Source: Dimorphilus gyrociliatus
Lineage: Eukaryota > Annelida > Polychaeta > Dinophilidae
Direction of reading: 5' to 3'
NCBI GenBank assembly: GCA_904063045.1
Contig: CAJFCJ010000013.1
Span: 124,001-188,000, forward strand
Length of the DNA: 64,000 nt
Part shown: positions 24,321 through 35,104 of the stretch, piece after piece
Numbering within the stretch: the first letter of the stretch is position 1
Layout: every line of letters starts with the position of its first letter
Position numbers and translations under genes: made by a program
Notes under the pieces: generated by a model
What the model saw: the letters and a program-made list of their open reading frames with translations, nothing else
Databases searched by the model: none
Told to the model about the DNA's origin: nothing

Positions 24321-25453
24321 GAAACAAGTATGGCAGCTAAAGGTGGCGTGACAAAAGACAATAACTCAGGTTCTGCTTCGATTTTGGGCTCGGGTCCAGG
24401 CTCGAGTTCTGGCTCTGGGTCAGGCTCAGACTCGAACAGTACTAAATCTCATTATCAAGAATTTATAAATTTGACAGTAACAGCTAGTATATCAGAAGAA
24501 AATAACTCAGGTTCCGGTTGGATTCAGGCTCAGACTCTAACGGTGCTGAATCTTCTTGTGAAAAGAAAACAAGTATACCAGATAAAGCTGAAAAGAACTC
24601 ATCTTCGGGTAGTTCCCAACATTCTCAACTACAAATTTCCCAGTTAACGTAGTAGAAGAAAATCTCTCATGTTCTGACTTAGGTTCTTGTTCTCAAGAAA
24701 TTATAAATATGACAGACACAAATGATGTGACAGAAGGAAGTAACTCGGAATCGTATTTAAAACATGTTAAAATGATTTCTCTTTTGTCTGATGATAACAG
24801 CTCTGTTCTACCCAGTAATATTAATTTTCCTTTGGCTGGATCAAATTTTGAGAGTTATGAGTATCATTCTCAGCGACATGAAAGTATAGCAAAAGAAAAA
24901 GACTTAAAAAGAAAAGATCCCATCACTGATAATACTTGTTCGAATAATGAATCACGTGCTGCTTCAGATTCTGATGGTTCGAACATGTTTGCGAATATTG
25001 ACAATTTTGACGATTTCTTTAAAAGAAGTGCGACTTTGCTATCTATGAATGAAAACTCTGATTCTGAAGTAGATGGAGAAAATCTTGAATTTTATCCGCA
25101 ATAAATTGTAAGTGATGTAGGTAATCTTAGTGAAAAAGATAACTAGTCCCGTAAATGATAATAATTCCGCAGCGCACCTGATTGGCAGTTCCAGTAATTT
25201 TTCCATTACAAGTGATGCTGAAAGAGATTTAGATTGTTCTGGATCACGGAAAAAGCCTCCAGGCAGGTATGATTTTTTAAAAGACATCTTCCTGAAACAC
25301 CCATCTCAGGATTCCGAAAGCAGAGATAAAACTAATTATATCACTAAACGAAGAATTTATCTGATAAAGTTGAGAGCTATACGTAATAAAAGAAGTCACT
25401 CTTTAAAATTGTTTAACCCAGATGGCATACTTGAAAAGAAAATCGCGTGTTAA
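24321..25453 (+). pseudogene. Degenerate continuation of the THAP-gene repeat tail
   Basis: After TAG at 24318 the same frame stays open (MAAKGGVTKDNNSGS...) to about 24525, where a frameshift occurs inside a Ser-Gly-Asn repeat. Coding character then continues in another frame (GAESSCEKKTS) until TAG at about 24651. It resumes in a third frame (24654-25104, ending NLEFYPQ-stop) and again at 25130-25453 (ending LEKKIAC-stop). All pieces share the Ser/Asn/Glu-rich style and repeated phrases with exon 3. This suggests that an originally longer tail has been broken by one nonsense change and frameshifts. Alternative splicing could rescue parts (for example, skipping 24217-24320), so transcript data would decide. 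Confidence 0.55.
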
Positions 25454-25574
25454 AGAATTTAGAGATGAGTCCTGGCTGTATTAAAGTATTTGTCTTTTTT
25501 TAAAAGACATTTTCTTGTAATTTGTTCGTCTGTTTTCTTCAGAAAATTGTTCAAGTTTGAAAAGAATTTACTTC

Positions 25575-25627
25575 ATCGCGTTTTTGGGCTTTACCGGTAT
25601 GAAAGAGCCAGAGCCCAAAAACGCGAT
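25575..25627. repeat. Perfect 16-bp inverted repeat (hairpin)
   Basis: Arms 25575-25590 (atcgcgtttttgggct) and 25612-25627 are exact reverse complements separated by 21 bases. A G-T pair could extend the stem inward. The arms are markedly GC-richer than the surroundings. It lies about 120 bp downstream of the broken THAP tail. It could be a transposon remnant, a transcript hairpin or a terminator-like element. Confidence 0.8.
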
Positions 25628-25800
25628 TAGGATATAAAGATGGATAATGTATTGAAGAGCAGTTTACAAGATAATGAAAATTCAATATTCATACAGTGTA
25701 AAAAATGACTACTTTTTAGCTTGATGACAATGATTGTTTTCTTTTGTAAAGCTGAAGTCAAGAAAATTATTTTTAAAGATTTTGTTTGAATTATAGATTA

Positions 25801-26085
25801 TTAAATTTCTTTTGTTATGTCGCTTAAAGTTATTCTTTTGTCTGGAAAACAAAGTTCAAGTATTTTACTGATTATAAAATTAAACGCGATGAGAATCTGA
25901 AATAATTTCCTTTTATGAAATAAACACTTGCGATAAAATGATTCTAGCTGAGCTATTGCATGACAATATTGTAATCGAGATGTAAGATATTCTAGCGCAA
26001 TTTTATTTCGTTGACTAGGCATTTCATTAGTAACATTTGATGTGGGGACAAATAGAATATGATTTAATTGTGAAAAGTCTGTCAT
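25801..26085 (-). CDS. Possible small protein, 94 aa
   Basis: The open frame runs from ATG 26085 (MTDFSQLNHILFVPTSNVTN) to TAA 25801. It has a balanced composition with Cys, His and Gln and a helical middle (LQYCHAIAQLESFYRKC), unlike the Lys/Ile/Phe frames typical of AT-rich noncoding DNA here. No homologue or splice partner was recognised. It could be an exon of an undetected gene or chance. Confidence 0.3.
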   Translation of the reverse strand: MTDFSQLNHILFVPTSNVTNEMPSQRNKIALEYLTSRLQYCHAIAQLESFYRKCLFHKRKLFQILIAFNFIISKILELCFPDKRITLSDITKEI

Positions 26086-27726
26086 AGTAATCAATACAAC
26101 AACATAAGCAACCTTTGCAATTACAGCTGAGTGAAGGATTTAATGTAAAAACAAAGTAAAATATGTTTGAAAATTTATTTACGTTGTTAACTTGAATATA
26201 AAAGAAATAAATGTTTGAACAGTTTTCGATCTCAACTCAAAGGCAGGCAAAAAAAAATTGAATTCGCCACAAGTTGATGACGTCAAATTGAGGGATTTTG
26301 CAGCAAAACGTGTCGTAAAAAGTTACTAAAGTAAGTTTTTTTAATGTAGGAATATTTAAAAAAAAATGAAACTGTTGAAATATTAATATTATATTTTTAC
26401 GAATTCAAAAGTTGAGAAAAAAATTGACCAATGATTACGTCACAATAAGAGGAAATAAATAGCGAGAACCATGCTATTCTGCGTCCTTTCGGAGCCGAGC
26501 TTGGTTGCACTGCCATATTTTGAACTGTTTTTTTATAAAACGTTCAATTTAGAGGTATTATTTTATTTTTAAGTATTTATTTTGTATGGAAAGTGTTAAC
26601 ATATATTCAAAGAACATTTTAAACCTTTTTGCCAAAAAAAATTGTTAATTTTAAGACTAAAAATGCTACTTTTACTGTTCAGTAATCAACAACGAGTCGG
26701 CCATGACTGCAAGTCACTGTTGAAAATTGTTTAATTTTTTTCATGTATTACTTAAAAAGGCATATCTATCATGAAATTAAACTATATAAACAGCTCTATT
26801 AGAATAGTTTAATGGAAGAGAATATTATATAATAGAAATAGGCAAATTTTGAGAATAAAAGAACTGTCATCCTTATTGGACAATGATTATATGTGTTACA
26901 ATGTTATGACAATTATGTTTAATTTCATTTCTCTCTTTTTTCTATTTAAGGTCAAAGATAGTAGCCTAACGTTAAGACTTTCAATAAGAGAAGGCATAGA
27001 TCCTTGACGGTTTAAAGAATAAATTAGTTTGATAAATTATTAAAGGGTGAGTAGACATTTCTCATTTAGCTCTCCTTCCCAAACCCCAGCCCCTCTCCCG
27101 GCAAGCCTAGAAGGAACCACATAATACCTACAATGTTTTCAATAACAATATATTGAATTTTTTTTCCAATTATTGATCCAATGGTCGGAGGCTAAATCTT
27201 TGAGCCATAATCAGGAAGAGTACAGAATCTATAATAGTTGTCTGTTTTCTTTTATTTCTTTTATAAACGATTGAAAATTTTTTGAGTTATTAAATTTTAT
27301 TTCATTAAATCTTTTAAGAGGCTTTTTCCTCATTTATAAAAATAGACATATATTTATATATATACTGTAAAATGTATATATATTAAATAATCCTATATAT
27401 AGTTATATAGGTAGAGATGTGTTTATTAATTTCTATAATTAAGTAAAGTATGAAATTTGACCTCTTTTTTTTTCAATTGTTCCTGCCAGTAAAGTCTAAC
27501 TAATATGCTTTTCTATTAAAAAGCGATGCTTTTATTCAGCGTAATCATTCGATAGCTTTGAAACAATGCAAAGAAACAAAAATAAATATATATATATATC
27601 TTCATTTCACTCATTCATATTTCTCTATACAATACAGAAATCAGTTAATAATCTTATTAATTTGTTAGTCCTTGAGAGATTTGTGAAAGAATTCTATTTG
27701 ATAATCTTAACGATAAGTAATTGACC

Positions 27727-29370
27727 ATGGATGATTTCAAGCAGCTAGAAACGATTTTAGAAGATATTGTTACTGTTATGAACGGCAATAATTTCCTTCC
27801 CGATTTAGATACATCGCTTTTTGGCTTAACGGAAGAAGAATTGACGAGGGATTATCCCAACGAAAAGTTAAAAGTTGATAGTGTACCGGAAAAGTCTTGT
27901 AATAATGAGATATCATCAGATTTGGATCTTATTTCGGACCTCGACTCTTTAACAGATTTACTTTCAACCCCGAAAAACTTTATGAATCAGTTCTGTAGGA
28001 CGGAAGCTGTTGATCGACCGACTTCGCTACCATTGTCACCTTTGGATTGTCAAGCTCCGGTTGATTATTTCGCTCTGAGTCCAATTATGTCGGTGTCGGG
28101 GAACGATTGCAGTATGAAAGAATTGGGATCTGTTAATAATAAGAGGTCTTTGGACGATTTAGCTGAAGAATATAATGTCAATATTGCAAAGAAACCGTGT
28201 GTAAATAACGTTGTTGTTGATGTTCCTGTTAGTCGAGTTCAACCGTCCGTTATTAGAACAGAGAATCGTGATCCAATTCGATTATCTTGCAAGCCTAAAT
28301 TAACTAATTCATGCCAAAATAATTCTTATGTTAGAAGTATTTGTTCACCATTCCATGGTGAATTGGCAAGGAAGAGATTAAAAGAGTACTATTTGTCGGA
28401 TGAGCCGAAAGCTACTATTTCGCCCATGTCCGATAAACCAGTTGTTGAGAAGAGTCCTACCGTTGTTTTGCAATATCGTCCTAGTGACTTAATTTCCGAT
28501 GGTCAGTCGCCACAGGCTAGTGAGCAACAAGATGGTCAACCGAAAAAAACTATAGGAGAGAAATTTGCGACTATTCGCGCGCTATTAAGCCAACAGAGTT
28601 CAAATATCGTAGCTAGAGTAATAGGAAAGCAAAATACTTCTGTTGATAGATGTCAACCTGTTCAAATTCAAGCTGAGGTAGCCGAAAAAATTTTTAAGGA
28701 TCAATCAGACAATTTACAGGCCGAACTTGAGAGAACTGCAAAGAAAGCCGAATCTGGAACTTTAGTTGAACCGGGTGAGAATCTCAGCCAAATACTTTCC
28801 GATTCAACGGAAGTTCAATTGGAGATACCGCCGGATTCGGATGACGATGAGTCTGTCATCGTTCAAATTATTATGGAGCCTAATAAACCTCGAATTGTAG
28901 GTATTTCCCGATGTAGAAAGAACGTACTGGTTAACACGAGGTTAACTCGTGAGCAGATAATGCAACGATTCGAAACATATTTTGAAGGTCACCCACTACC
29001 GTTGATACCCTATGTTCCAACGTATTCCGAGTGGGCGGCCTGGAAGATGGGACAATATAATTTACCAGATTACAAGTGCGTTTGGAAACCATTCACCACA
29101 ATGACCCGACAGCATTTTGAACAATTTCTAAAATCGTCGGAGCTTGTTGATGTAAGCGTTGAAAAATATAATGAACGTCCCCCAATTTCGATTGTTCAAT
29201 ATTTACTCACGTTAGACAGGCGAATTGCTATGTTACAGACGGCATTTTTGCAGTTAGAGGACGGCGATGTAAAGAGTATAATTCCAGAAATAATAACAAA
29301 GGCTTACCAAGAGTATTTGAACTGTAAGAGAAAAAATTTTCCACCAGAGTTTATTGAACGAAGTGTTTAA
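27727..29370 (+). CDS. Unrecognised intronless 547-aa protein
   Basis: A single open frame runs from ATG 27727 (MDDFKQLETILEDIVTVMNG) to TAA 29368. The N-terminal 100 residues are acidic and hydrophobic (LDTSLFGLTEEEL, SDLDLISDLDSLTDLL), in the style of transcriptional activation domains. A proline/serine-rich region with possible phosphodegron-like serines follows (DRPTSLPLSPLD), then a polar linker. The most ordered part is C-terminal, about residues 385-545. It includes VIVQIIMEPNKPRIVGISRC, a Tyr/Trp-rich block (PYVPTYSEWAAWKMGQYN) and helices (SIVQYLLTLDRRIAMLQTAF). No known family was recognised. The absence of introns in a long frame, unlike its neighbours, could mean retroposition or a simple lineage-specific gene. 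A regulatory protein is a reasonable guess. Confidence 0.7.
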   Translation: MDDFKQLETILEDIVTVMNGNNFLPDLDTSLFGLTEEELTRDYPNEKLKVDSVPEKSCNNEISSDLDLISDLDSLTDLLSTPKNFMNQFCRTEAVDRPTSLPLSPLDCQAPVDYFALSPIMSVSGNDCSMKELGSVNNKRSLDDLAEEYNVNIAKKPCVNNVVVDVPVSRVQPSVIRTENRDPIRLSCKPKLTNSCQNNSYVRSICSPFHGELARKRLKEYYLSDEPKATISPMSDKPVVEKSPTVVLQYRPSDLISDGQSPQASEQQDGQPKKTIGEKFATIRALLSQQSSNIVARVIGKQNTSVDRCQPVQIQAEVAEKIFKDQSDNLQAELERTAKKAESGTLVEPGENLSQILSDSTEVQLEIPPDSDDDESVIVQIIMEPNKPRIVGISRCRKNVLVNTRLTREQIMQRFETYFEGHPLPLIPYVPTYSEWAAWKMGQYNLPDYKCVWKPFTTMTRQHFEQFLKSSELVDVSVEKYNERPPISIVQYLLTLDRRIAMLQTAFLQLEDGDVKSIIPEIITKAYQEYLNCKRKNFPPEFIERSV

Positions 29371-30221
29371 GATGGATGTATACAATTTATTATGCGATTA
29401 AGATTTACGAAAAATGTTACATCTTTTTGCTTTGCTTATATTTTTGATTTTGGTTACGGTCATACTCATATTTCGCGTTATGATTCAATTTTCTGCTTAT
29501 TACGAATTAATTGGTGTATTTTTTGTGTTTATTCATGAAGAAAAATAATAAATAAGTTATCATGTAAAACGCATTTAAGACTTTGTAACAATTTTTTTTG
29601 CGGTAGTTTTCACTTTGTCCGATAGATGGCTCGACCATTTAGTTGCAGTTGCGTAGAGTATGGCATATGGATTTGATATATATATATATATATAGTCAAT
29701 TGCTCTGATTAAAAGGATCTTGGGGAAAGCTAAATACGTTCTATCAATTTGATTCTCTCTACAGTAAGATAGCCAATTTTACTATTTTGTACCAGGGTAT
29801 TGGGATATTGAATCATTTAAGAAGAGGAGAATCTCCTAAATTTTCATTTATAATTTATAACAACACAAGAAGCCGAAAAAATTCTTGAAATTCTAGGAAA
29901 TTTTTTTTATCCTTATCTTTCGCTTTCCTACAAGATAAAAGATAAAAAAAGAGGCTTTTTTTTTTCTTCAAATATATAATTAATATAAAAGCCTTAAGGT
30001 CGCTAAACAACAAACAAGAATGTTAAATGTTTTAAAACCTAAAAACCTAGATGGATCGAATTTATCGTTTAATTGAATTTCAATCGAATTATTATTTTTT
30101 TTTTATTGGATACGATTGTCTAATAATTTTGATTTATTGTTTTAATTATACTCTAATAATACTAATTCGAAACCATAAAATAAAGATTTTGTAATTCTAG
30201 TTTAGTTTTTAATTGATAAAG

Positions 30222-30308
30222 AGATAGATGGATAGATAGATAGATGAATGAATGAATGGATGGACGGATGGTTGGTTGGTTTGTTGGCTGACTGACTGAC
30301 TGGCTTGG
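30222..30308. repeat. Period-4 mosaic microsatellite
   Basis: A run of tetranucleotides drifts stepwise while keeping a four-base register: GATA, GATG, AATG, GATG, GACG, GTTG, GCTG, ACTG. It gives the appearance of repeated local slippage with substitutions. Confidence 0.75.
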
Positions 30309-32495
30309 CAAGCAGGTTTGGTTACTTTGGATAGATGGATGCGTGCAATTGTAAATGAACAAATTGGAATTATTTCTAATTTTTTTTTTTATCTCTACAC
30401 CCTAGAGTTCTTTTTTCCAGCTGACGCTCGTAAAGCTGTCGGTATATTAATCACTATTATCATCTTTTCGAGTGTAAACCATTCTTTTTTACGAGTGTAG
30501 AAGAAAGTTTTTCTCTTATTACGTTCTTGTTCTATTCTAACATTGTCCTAGGATTTTTCCTTTAATATCCTTCTCTACTCGGTGACCTAAAAACATTTGA
30601 TGATATTTTTAACTAAATAATTGATTTATCGATTATTGTCAGTGTGCGAGTGACATTAGAAAATATAAAATAGAGGGCGTTACCCATAGCAATTAATCAG
30701 GCAATGTGATTTTTTTTTCTATTGCTTTTTAATTATAGCTTGTTGCTTTCCCCTTTATTTAATCATACATAAAAAATTAATTTAGAAACGATGTAACTTA
30801 CCTTTATCGAAGAGTTTTTGTTGCAAAAATTAACCTCATTCAGTAAAGAATGTTCCACAGAATGTTCCACAGAATGTTCTTTTTTTATGGAATGTATATA
30901 GTATTCATTTTACTATTTGTGTTATATATTTTCTTAACTCTTTTTAATATTGCAAAAGATTTATTTCTTTCCAACTTAAAAGGGAAATGTTATAAATTCG
31001 GCTTTGTTTTATCTTTCTTATCAAATAAGAAAACTGCAAACTTTTTTTTACGGTTTTTCTGTCTCTCTTTACAAGATTAAAGAATAAAAAAAAATAGACT
31101 TTAAAATTACGAAAATATATCGAACGTTTCTTTTTTAAGAACATTCTATAATGATTCTTTTTCGACAGAGAGAGAGAGAATTGCCATTCGAAAAATACTA
31201 AGTAATGAATCAAGGATAGTAGTTTTGTTTTACTGTCAACCGAAGGATATACCTTGGAGAATAATTCTTTTTATTATATTTATCTGCAAATCTCTTATAT
31301 TAATATCTTATTGAGTGTACAAGAATCATTTTGTAATCCATTTTTTTTGTCGGTAAATTTAAGGTCAACATGCAAAGATTAGTTTAGATTATTAAATCAA
31401 ATGGATAAAGTAGTATTTAAATAGTATAGCTTTAATTGATACATGACAGAAAGCATCCTTCAAATGCTGTTTCTATTACAGCATCATTAGTTTCAGTCAA
31501 CAATATTGAACGTTTGTGGCAGGATATTAAACGATTAAGATTATACAAAGCAGCGAATTGCCAAGAGTACTTCAATCGAGGAGAATAGGTTAACTGGTTT
31601 GTTAGAAAGCTTATCTCAAAAGTAAAAGAGAGAGGGAGAGGAGTGCGTATTTATATATATATATATATGTGTGTGAGTGCGTGTGTGAAAAAAGACAGTG
31701 CCTGAGAAGCGGTTGAATGAAAATGTATGTAAAATATGAAAGTAGCGTATAATTAACCTTTAAAATTTTCATTCGATTAACCTCTTTCTTTGGAATTAAA
31801 TTACCAAAAGTTCTTTGATTATATTTTTACTTTCAAAAGCCAAAAAGATTAACGATTATTATTTTTATTATACAGTATTTTACTTGTATCTGGTATAGTA
31901 AAAATTTACTGTATATATAGTATACAGCAATATACACAGCGAATGCTATATACACTATCTACATAGTGGGTTAGTTGTTGTATATACATCGATGCAACTG
32001 ACTGGCTTTACCGTTGTTAGATCCTTTAAAAAAATGATACGTTTCTGGTCGAAAAGATATTATTTCTATCGAGAACTCTTTCAGTAATTGCAATTGAAAT
32101 TTTTCTTGTTATAGAGTATCTTTGTACAATAAAGACCTATAATGAGGAAATTAACACTTTGTTTTTTAAGAATCATTTTGATAAAAGAGCGTAACCTTAG
32201 AGCTAATTATGACTATATCCGGTCTGGAGATGTCGCTATTAGTTGTTACGCTTGGCTATAGAGATATTTTTACGGAAACGATAGGATAGTAAATTGTTCA
32301 TTTGACCGAAAAAATAGAGAAGAGGTGGCATAGAGTTGTGTTTTATAGGAAAAGAATGGACACAGTAAAAGGAAATTTGTAGGAACTAGAGTATGGGGCG
32401 ACTGCGTTGAAAAGAACAGATCAACCCTGGATGTTAATGGGTTGTGGAAAAGAGTCCGGTATTTTTCTAACAATGACCGGAAAAGTAGAGGAAAA

Positions 32496-32522
32496 AAACG
32501 AGAGAGAGAGATAGAGAGAAAG

Positions 32523-32560
<38 letters not shown>
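32496..32560. repeat. GA-rich microsatellite
   Basis: Interrupted (GA)n: the purest part is about 32525-32556. Confidence 0.85.
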
Positions 32561-32561
<1 letters not shown>

Positions 32562-33515
32562 TAACGAGAGAATATCTTCATTAGAACCCTGTTCTTTTTT
32601 ATCTTATTTTCTTTAGTAATGACTTTTATTAGGTTCAGTTATATATACTACAATTAGGACTGAGTTTAATAAATTATGTACAGTATGAGGTGTTTAATTA
32701 CTACGTAAATATAATAGAAGGCAAACATTTCAATTAAAAACAAACTAATAAATAAACGAACAAAACAAATAATACTAGACAAGAAAAACAGCGGGAATCA
32801 AATAAAAAGGGGATCTTCTCCACCACTGAAATACTATAAGGTGGAAGGTTGGTGGGGTGCGCATATTTCTTCTACGCTTGAGCTACGCTAGCAGTCTACA
32901 ATTGCCCAGGAGTTTCCTTTTGTCTAGGAGGTAATTAGGGCGTCTGACTGTTTAGGGTTTTTGTTGTTTTTGTATGCGTTATATATTATCGAGAGTTTAA
33001 AATCGGCATTAAAAGGATGATACGTGTGATTTTTCTTCACTCTTCATTTGAGTAATTATTGGCAATGAGGAAAATGAGGTCGAAAGTCAAAAAAAAAAAA
33101 AAAAATAACATTAGGAATACTATAGACTGTATGTAAATAAAGGGTATATACGATAAAAAGAAAATAGAGTAGAAATATTAATCTTAAACACAAGTGTCAT
33201 ACTAGATTGTAATTAATACTAAAATATTGAAAGAATAAAGAATAACAATATTTAATTACCAGGTGTTTAATCACATATTAATTAAAGTATATTAATAATA
33301 TTTATATGCGTTAATATTTTTATATATTTAAATAGAAGACAATGAAGAAATATTTTCTTTTTTTTTGATTCCAAAGTTGTCCTGAGTAACACCTTTGTAA
33401 TTACAGAATATTTTATATTTTAATAGTGTCGAAGAGAGTATAATTACTGTCTTTTTCCTTACATTTTTCGTTAGATCTATTTCAATGCATTCAATTATGG
33501 AATATATATACTGTA

Positions 33516-33517
<2 letters not shown>

Positions 33518-33555
<38 letters not shown>
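33518..33555. repeat. (TA)n microsatellite
   Basis: Long TA tract followed by a cluster of TACAGTA/TACTGTA-like interruptions (33553-33582). Confidence 0.85.
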
Positions 33556-33558
<3 letters not shown>

Positions 33559-34778
33559 TAAATGTACAGTATACAGTATATACTAATATATTTATTTATT
33601 TATTTATACCTTATATACTATTTCTTATATCTATCTATCTATCTATCAATCTACATTTGATAAATATCTCTATTTAATCCTTAATCCTTTCAGACTGATT
33701 ATTTAATAAATCCGAATTGACTTTATTAAGAAAAAAATCCATTTTTTATATTTAGAAGTGCATAGTTTCTTTTTTAAATCTATATTTAACAGAAATTCAA
33801 CTCCCGCCTTTTCTTTTTATCCTTCTCCCCTGAAAGAGGTTTTTCTTTTTTCTTCCCATATTTCTTCTATTATTTTATAGTTGCTTTTCTTTTACTTTCT
33901 TCTCCTCTTTATCTTTCTATTTACTCGTCCCTGTCTCTTTTGATTTGTTCATCCCTTTTCTTTCCATCATGTTCCCTCCTTTAAGAACAATCTTTCGTAA
34001 TTTCAACGGCCTATAGAGTTGGAGATGGCATCAATTTGGAGCTAATTTACAGGAAGTCTTGTAACTATACGCTTGGTACATGTATGCCCGAGTGAACAAG
34101 GATGAAGAGGGCGGCGTTTATGTCAGCTTTTATCAGGCTGTTGAGAAACCTTATTTTTCCTATTTAATTAATATAATGAAAAATGCGTCTATAAAATGAA
34201 TTAAATGTATATCAAATATTATAAATGAAAATTTCTTTTAAATTATTTAACTAAACTGGTATATAAATATTAGTAAAATATAATGTCATTCTTGGAAGAA
34301 TATCGACAAAAGGTTGACTTGGTGCATCGAGATTAATCAATAGATGATTATAATAAACAGCGTGTTCTTCCCTTCAATCTCAGGTATACAAGAGATATAC
34401 TACGCGTACTATGAAACAATACGCAGTATGAGAATCACTGTATATCGGAAAAAATTGTATACCTCTAAAGATCATCTGTAGATTAGGGCTAGGAAGATTG
34501 GTATTCAAAGAGTGAGAAGAACGAAAACATTCTATAATAATTTAACAAAATCAGTAAATTATGTCAATCGGAAGAGAGCAAACATATACATTTTTATTCT
34601 AATAGATAAAGTAGAAATTAAAAAAGAAACGATAACAGTTCATTTATAGACATTTATAGTGGGGAACAATGGAAATATTTATAATTAGGGTTTTTATTGT
34701 TGTTCGTGCTAAAATAGCTAATCTCTCACACATTTATTTAATAAAAATTTCTTTCTCTTCTTCCTTATTTTCCTTCGT

Positions 34779-34779
34779 T

Positions 34780-34812
<33 letters not shown>
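34779..34812. repeat. (CT)n microsatellite
   Basis: Pure CT run about 110 bp downstream of the stop codon of the first SEC14L gene. Confidence 0.85.
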
Positions 34813-34817
<5 letters not shown>

Positions 34818-34919
34818 TTAATTTTTTCTATATTTTCCATATTCTATGATTGTAGAAATCGATTATAAAATCTACGTAGAAAAAACAAAAACTATATATA
34901 AAACAAATCAAAGATCTAT

Positions 34920-35055
34920 TTAGGAATCATTTTTCTTTAGATCTTCTTGCAAATCTTCTAGTTCACCTTTAACGCATAGTTCGATGTTGTAGAATAAAAC
35001 CTTACTTTTTGTCCAACTGAACGAGTTATCAAAGATGACTTTATCTATTTAAATA

Positions 35056-35104
<49 letters not shown>

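Larger units (their letters stand above)
25454..27726. other. Intergenic stretch with hairpin and one small ORF
   Basis: It contains a perfect hairpin at 25575-25627 (separate entry) and a 94-codon minus-strand frame at 26085-25801 (separate entry). The remainder is AT-rich with a few TA runs near 27355-27410 and 27587-27600. No confident exon was found. Confidence 0.45.
29371..34919. other. Gene-free, simple-sequence-rich 5.5 kb
   Basis: No credible exon was found. It contains (TA)n at about 29679-29693, 31650-31667 and 33518-33555. A four-base-periodic array lies at about 30222-30308, a GA block at about 32500-32560, a CT block at about 34780-34811 and homopolymer A at about 33090-33106. 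Open frames at 30850-31080, 30944-31213 and 32270-32581 are low-complexity translations. It may serve as 3' flank of the SEC14L cluster (minus strand) and of the 27.7 kb gene. Confidence 0.55.

Noticed and set aside
30162-30362. 66-codon minus-strand frame
   Set aside because: Translation of the tetranucleotide repeat (Ser/Gln/Pro periodicity).
32270-32581. 103-codon minus-strand frame
   Set aside because: N-terminal Ser-Leu run is the GA microsatellite; no other support.
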